DNA of 9,656 nucleotides from an uncultured Clostridia bacterium (lineage in GTDB: Bacteria > Bacillota_A > Clostridia > Christensenellales > CAG-138). Below are positions 5,915 through 9,656 of this stretch, one piece after another. The notes under the pieces are model-generated. The model did no database searches, was not told the DNA's origin, and was given only the letters and a program-made list of their open reading frames with translations. Numbering within the stretch: position 1 is the stretch's first letter; each line of letters opens with the position of its first letter. The stretch covers positions 1-9,656 of the forward strand of contig CAMORL010000056.1 of NCBI GenBank assembly GCA_946623765.1. Direction: 5' to 3'. A program made the position numbers and the translations under genes.

Positions 5915-6850
5915 ATGCCGTATTCCGGAAGAATGCAACAAAGCCATTACTACAGCGTCTTTTTCGCGCCGCGCGGACGCGATCGCATGTACGATCTCGG
6001 CATGCAGATCGCACAGATGTACCTGTCGCCGTATGATAAGCTGATCGGCATCATCGGTGAAGCCGGTTCCGGCAAGAGCATGCTGATCAAAGGCATGTTC
6101 CCGGGGTTGGAGCTGACCAACGACGACAACGGCGTGAACGTGCGTCCGCTGCCGATCCTCGACATCGACGATTACGGGTTTTTCATGGCGCACACCTATC
6201 ATCTTGACGTTCGGTTCGAGGCGGCATTCACGCAGTTGGGCACGCTTGCGGAGGCAATTCTCCACGCGATCGAAAAGGGCAAACGCGTCATCGTCGAGCA
6301 TTTCGACATGATCTATCCGTTTTTGAACGGCAGAAACGCGGACCTCATGATCGGCGTCGGCGACGAGATCATCATATCCCGTCCGACGATCTTCGGTCCG
6401 CTTCCCTCGGAGCTGCATGACAAGGTCGCGCGGTCGATCGGTTATCGCCGCATGGCGCACACTGCCGAGGACCTTTGCGAGATTTTTCTGCCGCCGAAGG
6501 AATATGCACGCGCGCGGCATCGCGACATCAAGCACGGCTTTCTGCTCGCGTTCGACGAGAAAGAGCCGGACGTCGATCTCGACGAGCTCGAACTGAAGGT
6601 CAGCACCGCGATCGCGTCCGATCTGCCGATCACCTATGTGGACGAGGGGCACGTTCGCATCGGCGATATCGTGCACCCCTGCACCGGACCGCGCACACAC
6701 GTCGCTTCGACCGGCAAGGTCGAGGAATTCCGTCTGCTGCACCGCATCGTGTTTGATCCGATCGAGCATTGCTACCTGATCGCGGGCAGAGTCGGTCCCG
6801 GCATCGGCGGCGAATCCATCGACGACGTCAATGATTTCAACCTTGATTGA
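5915..6850 (+). CDS. P-loop NTPase with C-terminal AlaRS second-additional-domain-like segment, function unknown
   Basis: A 311-residue soluble protein. Residues ~40-60 carry a clear Walker A loop, GEAGSGKS (48-55), after a hydrophobic strand (LIGII). A later hydrophobic strand, KRVIVEHFD (123-131), is a possible Walker B-like or base-binding element. Residues ~240-280 resemble the tRNA_SAD segment of alanyl/threonyl-tRNA synthetases: VDEGHVRIGDIVHPC then THVASTGKVEEFRLL, comparable to the AlaRS 'CGGTHV..TGEI..F.I' motif. Here, however, C256 and H262 are separated by five residues instead of three, and no HxxxH zinc motif is seen, so editing activity is doubtful. I recall uncharacterised Bacillota proteins annotated only by this domain. 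ATG 5915 is preferred to an in-frame ATG at 5900 because AGGAGGA (5904-5910) lies properly before it. It is followed after 10 nt by an aldo/keto reductase. Function is unknown; nucleotide binding is likely. Confidence 0.8.
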   Translation: MPYSGRMQQSHYYSVFFAPRGRDRMYDLGMQIAQMYLSPYDKLIGIIGEAGSGKSMLIKGMFPGLELTNDDNGVNVRPLPILDIDDYGFFMAHTYHLDVRFEAAFTQLGTLAEAILHAIEKGKRVIVEHFDMIYPFLNGRNADLMIGVGDEIIISRPTIFGPLPSELHDKVARSIGYRRMAHTAEDLCEIFLPPKEYARARHRDIKHGFLLAFDEKEPDVDLDELELKVSTAIASDLPITYVDEGHVRIGDIVHPCTGPRTHVASTGKVEEFRLLHRIVFDPIEHCYLIAGRVGPGIGGESIDDVNDFNLD

Positions 6851-6860
6851 GGAGGGTTTT

Positions 6861-7859
6861 ATGCAGTATCGCAAGCTCGGAAACAGCAATCTTTCCGTTT
6901 CCGCCGTTGCACTCGGCACATGGGGACTGGGCGGCGGCAGCGTGTGGTCGGATCACGATTCGACCGAAGCGGAGGCGAACAATCTGCTATCCGCCTGTCA
7001 GGAATTCGGCATCAACTATATCGACACCGCGCCGGTCTACGGCACAGGCGAAAGCGAACGGCTGCTCGGCTGCGCGCTGAAAGGCAGACGGCACGACTTT
7101 GTTGTGCAGACGAAATGCTCGTTAAACTGGCGGAACGAGGGCGGCAACTTCCACTATTCGCGCGACGGCTATACCGTCAACAACGATACGAGACCGGAAG
7201 CGATCGCGCGCGACGTCGAGGATTCTCTGCGCCGCTTAGAGACCGATTATCTCGATTCCGTGATCGTGCATTACGTATGCAAAAGCTTCCCGGTTTCGGA
7301 CACGGTCGAAGCGCTGGAACGATTGAAGGAGCAGGGAAAGATCCGCGCCTACGGACTCAGCAACAGCCAACCGAAAGATCTTGCGGAATACCAGAGCGTC
7401 GGCGGACACGTCGATACGGTGCAGGAGTTTTTCAGCATTTTAAGCCCGTTTCACGGACGCGATTATTTTCCGGAATGCGAAAAATACGGCACGACGTTCC
7501 AGACCTACGGCGTGCTCGAAGAAGGATTTCTGACCTCGCCCGCGTTCATGGACCGCACGTTCGTAAAAACGGACATCCGTTCCCGCATCCCGTGGGTGCA
7601 GCCGGAGGTCAAGGCAGGACTGCGCCGCGCGTTCGATCTTTGGGAGCCGATCCGCGAAGCGCACAACTGCAGTTTTTCGCAGCTCTTTGAGGCGTGGGCG
7701 CTCGCACAGTATCCGAACATGAGTCTTTTGGTCGGCATGCGAAAGCCCGCAAATGTCGAAAACAACGCAAAGTGCCTCGACATCGTCCTCACGCCCGACG
7801 AGCTTGCCGCGATGGAAGAAGCTGCCAAGCCCATTCAGGTGGAAGTGCTCGATAAATAA
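6861..7859 (+). CDS. Aldo/keto reductase
   Basis: A 332-residue NAD(P)H-dependent oxidoreductase with a (beta/alpha)8 barrel, of normal family length. The catalytic tetrad is complete: Asp55 and Tyr60 in YIDTAPVYG, Lys85 in VQTKC and His137 in VIVHY. GLSNS (165-169) is the counterpart of the family GVSNF motif, and VGMRKPANVENN (291-302) is the cofactor-phosphate loop near the C-terminus. The N-terminal LGTWGLGGGSVWSD block resembles the aldo/keto reductases related to L-galactose/fucose dehydrogenases and YajO/PdxI-like enzymes; the substrate is not deducible. The start ATG has GAGGAGGG directly upstream, overlapping the previous stop. No separate promoter was seen, so it should be co-expressed with the P-loop/SAD protein. 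Confidence 0.92.
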   Translation: MQYRKLGNSNLSVSAVALGTWGLGGGSVWSDHDSTEAEANNLLSACQEFGINYIDTAPVYGTGESERLLGCALKGRRHDFVVQTKCSLNWRNEGGNFHYSRDGYTVNNDTRPEAIARDVEDSLRRLETDYLDSVIVHYVCKSFPVSDTVEALERLKEQGKIRAYGLSNSQPKDLAEYQSVGGHVDTVQEFFSILSPFHGRDYFPECEKYGTTFQTYGVLEEGFLTSPAFMDRTFVKTDIRSRIPWVQPEVKAGLRRAFDLWEPIREAHNCSFSQLFEAWALAQYPNMSLLVGMRKPANVENNAKCLDIVLTPDELAAMEEAAKPIQVEVLDK

Positions 7860-7934
7860 TCAAACAGCTCGCCGTATGATACATCGGACGAAAGAACAAA
7901 ATCGGTTCGGGATTTTACGTATGGGCAAAACAAA

Positions 7935-7958
7935 CAGGCTGTGAGCGATCACAGCCTG
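7935..7958. terminator. Bidirectional terminator between the aldo/keto reductase and the EamA exporter
   Basis: CAGGCTGTGA (7935-7944) and TCACAGCCTG (7949-7958) form a perfect 10-bp stem closed by a GCGA (GNRA-type) tetraloop. T-rich tracts follow in both directions: TTTCTTTTG on the plus strand (7964-7972) and TTTGTTTTG on the minus strand (7934-7926). It serves both convergent genes. Confidence 0.88.
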
Positions 7959-7972
7959 CTGCATTTCTTTTG

Positions 7973-8878
7973 TTATGCGCTTCGCTTATCCCGCTGCGCC
8001 AGAATGACGCCTGCGGTGATCAGAACCGCGCCGACGACGCCCATCCAGGAGATCGGTTCGTGAAGGAGCAGAAAGCCCACGATCAGCGTGACGAACGGCG
8101 AGCCGTAGAGGTAGTTGTTTGTCACGACCACGCCGAGCTCGCGAAACGCGATGTTCCAGATCGCAAAGCAGACCGCATTGCCTAAAATCCCCAAAAACAG
8201 CCAGCTTAAAAGTACCTTCGGCTCCGTAAACAGCGGGGTAAGGTTCGGCATGCCGTCGGTGAAAAACATCAGCGGGATCGAGGTGACAAACGCCCAGAAC
8301 ATCACGCGGCGCGTGACTAAAAAGCCGTCCATTGTTTCGGTGTATTTTTTGATGAGGATCGAATAGACAGCCCACGAAATGCCGGCGGCAAGGGCAAGAA
8401 GGTCCCCGACCGGGCTCAGATGAAAGTTCAGGCTGCCGTTCAGCACGACCAGCACCACGCCCGCGATCGCAAGAAGCGAGCCGAACAGAAGGAATTTGCC
8501 GAGACGCTCGTTCCCGCGGGAGAAGAGCGCAGCAAGGACCGCGGTGAAGATGGGGGACAAGCACACGATGATGCTGACGTTTGCGGCGTAGGTATAGGTT
8601 AAAGCCGTGTTTTGCAGGAAGAAATACACGCTGCCGCCGAAGATGCCGATGAGGATGAACATGCCCTCGTCCTTCCACGAAAGACGCTGAAACTTCGGGC
8701 GCATGACAAGCAGCACCACGTAGGCAAGCGCCATGCGGATCGGCGTGATCTGCAGCGCGGTAAAGCCTGCCGAAAGCAGATTCTTTGTCAGCACGTAGCA
8801 GCTTCCCCACACCACGATCGAGATCAGCGCAAAGACGTGCCCGAGAATCTTTTTTGAATTGCGTTCCTTGTTTTCCAT
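7973..8878 (-). CDS. EamA/DMT-superfamily transporter
   Basis: A 301-residue membrane protein with the ten-helix, two-repeat layout of the drug/metabolite transporter family (two EamA domains, residues ~11-146 and ~157-294). The family exports or exchanges amino acids, nucleosides and other small metabolites; the substrate here is not determinable. Family signatures seen are VVWGSCYVLTKNLL (22-35) with an ITPIRMALAYVV helix 2 (44-55), ALTYTYAANVSIIVCLSPIFTAVLA (adjoining blocks, ~92-116), SWAVYSILIKKY (168-179), and the closing YLYGSPFVTLIVGFLLLHEPIS (256-277), in which the HEP motif is typical. The ATG at 8878 was chosen over an in-frame ATG at 8932 because GAGGG stands just before 8878 and the promoter -10 box (8912-8917) lies between the two. 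Confidence 0.92.
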   Translation of the reverse strand: MENKERNSKKILGHVFALISIVVWGSCYVLTKNLLSAGFTALQITPIRMALAYVVLLVMRPKFQRLSWKDEGMFILIGIFGGSVYFFLQNTALTYTYAANVSIIVCLSPIFTAVLAALFSRGNERLGKFLLFGSLLAIAGVVLVVLNGSLNFHLSPVGDLLALAAGISWAVYSILIKKYTETMDGFLVTRRVMFWAFVTSIPLMFFTDGMPNLTPLFTEPKVLLSWLFLGILGNAVCFAIWNIAFRELGVVVTNNYLYGSPFVTLIVGFLLLHEPISWMGVVGAVLITAGVILAQRDKRSA

Positions 8879-8911
8879 GGTTCCCTCATACTGCGGTTTT
8901 TTCCGAACGGG

Positions 8912-8940
8912 ATTATAGCACAGCACGGGCAATTCGTAAA
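8912..8940 (-). promoter_or_regulatory. Promoter of the EamA exporter gene
   Basis: On the minus strand TTTACG (8940-8935) lies 17 nt from a consensus TATAAT (8917-8912), with a TGC extended -10 immediately before the hexamer. The leader is about 27 nt, with a GAGGG ribosome site. Confidence 0.82.
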
Positions 8941-8956
8941 CAAAAACCGGATAATA

Positions 8957-8994
8957 TACGATCCCTCAAAACCGGGAATCGTACTTGATAAGTA
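8957..8994. promoter_or_regulatory. Inverted repeats between the EamA and crotonase promoters (candidate operators)
   Basis: Two dyads lie side by side. TACGATCCC (8957-8965) is mirrored by GGG-A-ATCGTA (8974-8983) with one bulged base. TACTT-GAT-AAGTA (8982-8994) covers the -35 hexamer of the crotonase promoter. The direct repeat AAAACCGG occurs at 8943-8950 and 8968-8975. The position suggests protein binding that controls the plus-strand gene and perhaps both divergent genes; no specific regulator is identified. Confidence 0.4.
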
Positions 8995-9013
8995 TGCGAA
9001 AATGGTTTATAAT
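8985..9013 (+). promoter_or_regulatory. Promoter of the crotonase gene
   Basis: TTGATA (8985-8990) and consensus TATAAT (9008-9013) are separated by exactly 17 nt. Transcription should begin near 9020, giving a leader of ~54 nt before the ATG at 9074. A TTGTTA-containing A/T-rich imperfect dyad (9018-9035) sits over the predicted start. Confidence 0.87.
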
Positions 9014-9073
9014 CATATTGTTATAAAGTATAAACTGCCCGATTGCGGGTAAACCGTCTTTCCGGAGGCTTTT

Positions 9074-9656
9074 ATGAATCACATCCTGTTTGAAAAGAAG
9101 GGCAATATTGCGATCGCCCTGATCGACCGCCCGAAAGCGCTGAACGCGCTGAACTCCGAAGTATTGGAAGATTTGAATACGCTTGTCGACACGGTAAACG
9201 CCGATCCCGGGATCCGCGCGCTGATCATTGCGGGCAGCGGCGAAAAAGCGTTTGTCGCCGGCGCGGACATCGGCGAAATGTCGACGCTGACCAAAGCCGA
9301 AGGCGAGGCATTCGGCAAGCGCGGCAACGATGCGTTCCGCCGGATCGAAACGCTGCCGATCCCGGTCATCGCTGCGGTCAACGGCTACGCTTTGGGCGGC
9401 GGCTGTGAGCTTTCTATGGCGTGCGACATCCGCCTCGCAAGCGACACGGCAGTGTTCGGTCAGCCCGAAACGGGGCTCGGCATCACGCCTGGATTCGGCG
9501 GCACACAGCGGCTTGCGCGGCTGATCGGACCCGGCATGGCGAAGCAGATGATCTATTCCGCAAAGAACATCAAGGCGGACGAAGCGCTGCGCATCGGTCT
9601 GGTCAATGCGGTCTATCCCGCGGAAGAGCTGATGGCGGCGGCGGAAAAGCTTGCGG
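9074..9656 (+). CDS. crt: Enoyl-CoA hydratase / 3-hydroxybutyryl-CoA dehydratase (crotonase), 3'-truncated by window end
   Basis: The first 194 of about 260 expected residues are present. Crotonases hydrate trans-enoyl-CoA or, in butyrate-forming clostridia, dehydrate (S)-3-hydroxybutyryl-CoA to crotonyl-CoA in the cytosol. Visible signatures are the NH-oxyanion segment FVAGADIGEM (60-69), GYALGGGCELSMACDIR (104-120) and GQPETGLGITPGFGGTQRL (129-147). Both catalytic glutamates are present, E112 in GGGCEL and E132 in QPETGLG, so this is a true hydratase-type member and not a decarboxylase or isomerase lacking one of them. GGAGG (9064-9068) lies 5 nt before the ATG. The closeness to clostridial Crt is by recalled pattern. 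If the typical crt-bcd-etfBA-hbd order holds, the other butyryl-CoA genes should follow just outside the window. Confidence 0.9.
   Translation, partial: MNHILFEKKGNIAIALIDRPKALNALNSEVLEDLNTLVDTVNADPGIRALIIAGSGEKAFVAGADIGEMSTLTKAEGEAFGKRGNDAFRRIETLPIPVIAAVNGYALGGGCELSMACDIRLASDTAVFGQPETGLGITPGFGGTQRLARLIGPGMAKQMIYSAKNIKADEALRIGLVNAVYPAEELMAAAEKLA

Noticed and set aside
5834..6919. Minus-strand frame of 361 codons opposite the P-loop/SAD gene
   Set aside because: No motif, Asp/Arg/His-rich composition typical of an antisense shadow; the plus strand has a promoter, ribosome site and family motifs.
1..9656. Mobile element, CRISPR array, tRNA or phage genes
   Set aside because: No terminal inverted repeats with a transposase, no spaced direct-repeat array, no tRNA cloverleaf and no phage protein was recognised.

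Overview
The window looks like chromosome from a fairly G+C-rich anaerobic member of the Bacillota, probably class Clostridia. The evidence is strong AGGAGG-type ribosome sites, textbook TTGnnn-17-TATAAT promoters, a citrate lyase/class I fumarase cluster, a DUF4256 protein and a clostridial-type crotonase. This placement is inferred from gene content; no rRNA, tRNA, IS, prophage or CRISPR was seen.

Layout: (1) 1-1681, + strand: the 3' end of citF (citrate lyase alpha chain), then the two subunits of a [4Fe-4S] fumarase, tightly packed. Together they suggest citrate -> oxaloacetate -> malate -> fumarate, i.e. citrate fermentation towards succinate or the reverse. (2) 1682-1980: intergenic DNA between convergent genes, with two or three hairpins acting as terminators. 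(3) 1981-2502, - strand: a DUF4256 gene with its own promoter. (4) 2637-5640, - strand: a three-gene FecCD/BtuCD-type ABC importer, in the order permease, ATPase, substrate-binding lipoprotein. Both junctions are 4-nt overlaps, and a terminator follows. The ligand is probably a metal chelate (siderophore, heme, corrinoid or similar). (5) 5641-5914: a divergent promoter region. (6) 5915-7859, + strand: a two-gene unit. The first gene is a P-loop NTPase with a C-terminal segment resembling the 'second additional domain' (SAD) of alanyl-tRNA synthetase; the second is an aldo/keto reductase with an intact catalytic tetrad. (7) A perfect bidirectional terminator at 7935-7958 separates it from a convergent EamA/DMT-family exporter (7973-8878, -). 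(8) 8879-9073: a second divergent control region with two strong promoters and several dyads. (9) 9074 to the end, + strand: the 5' part of a crotonase gene (crt-like), probably the start of a butyrate or fatty-acid CoA operon lying outside the window.

Most of the window is ordinary metabolism and transport. The least understood item is the P-loop/SAD protein at 5915-6850. It combines a clear Walker A motif with an AlaRS-like zinc-motif segment in which the Cys-His spacing is altered, and it is co-directional with the aldo/keto reductase only 10 nt downstream. Its function cannot be deduced from sequence alone.
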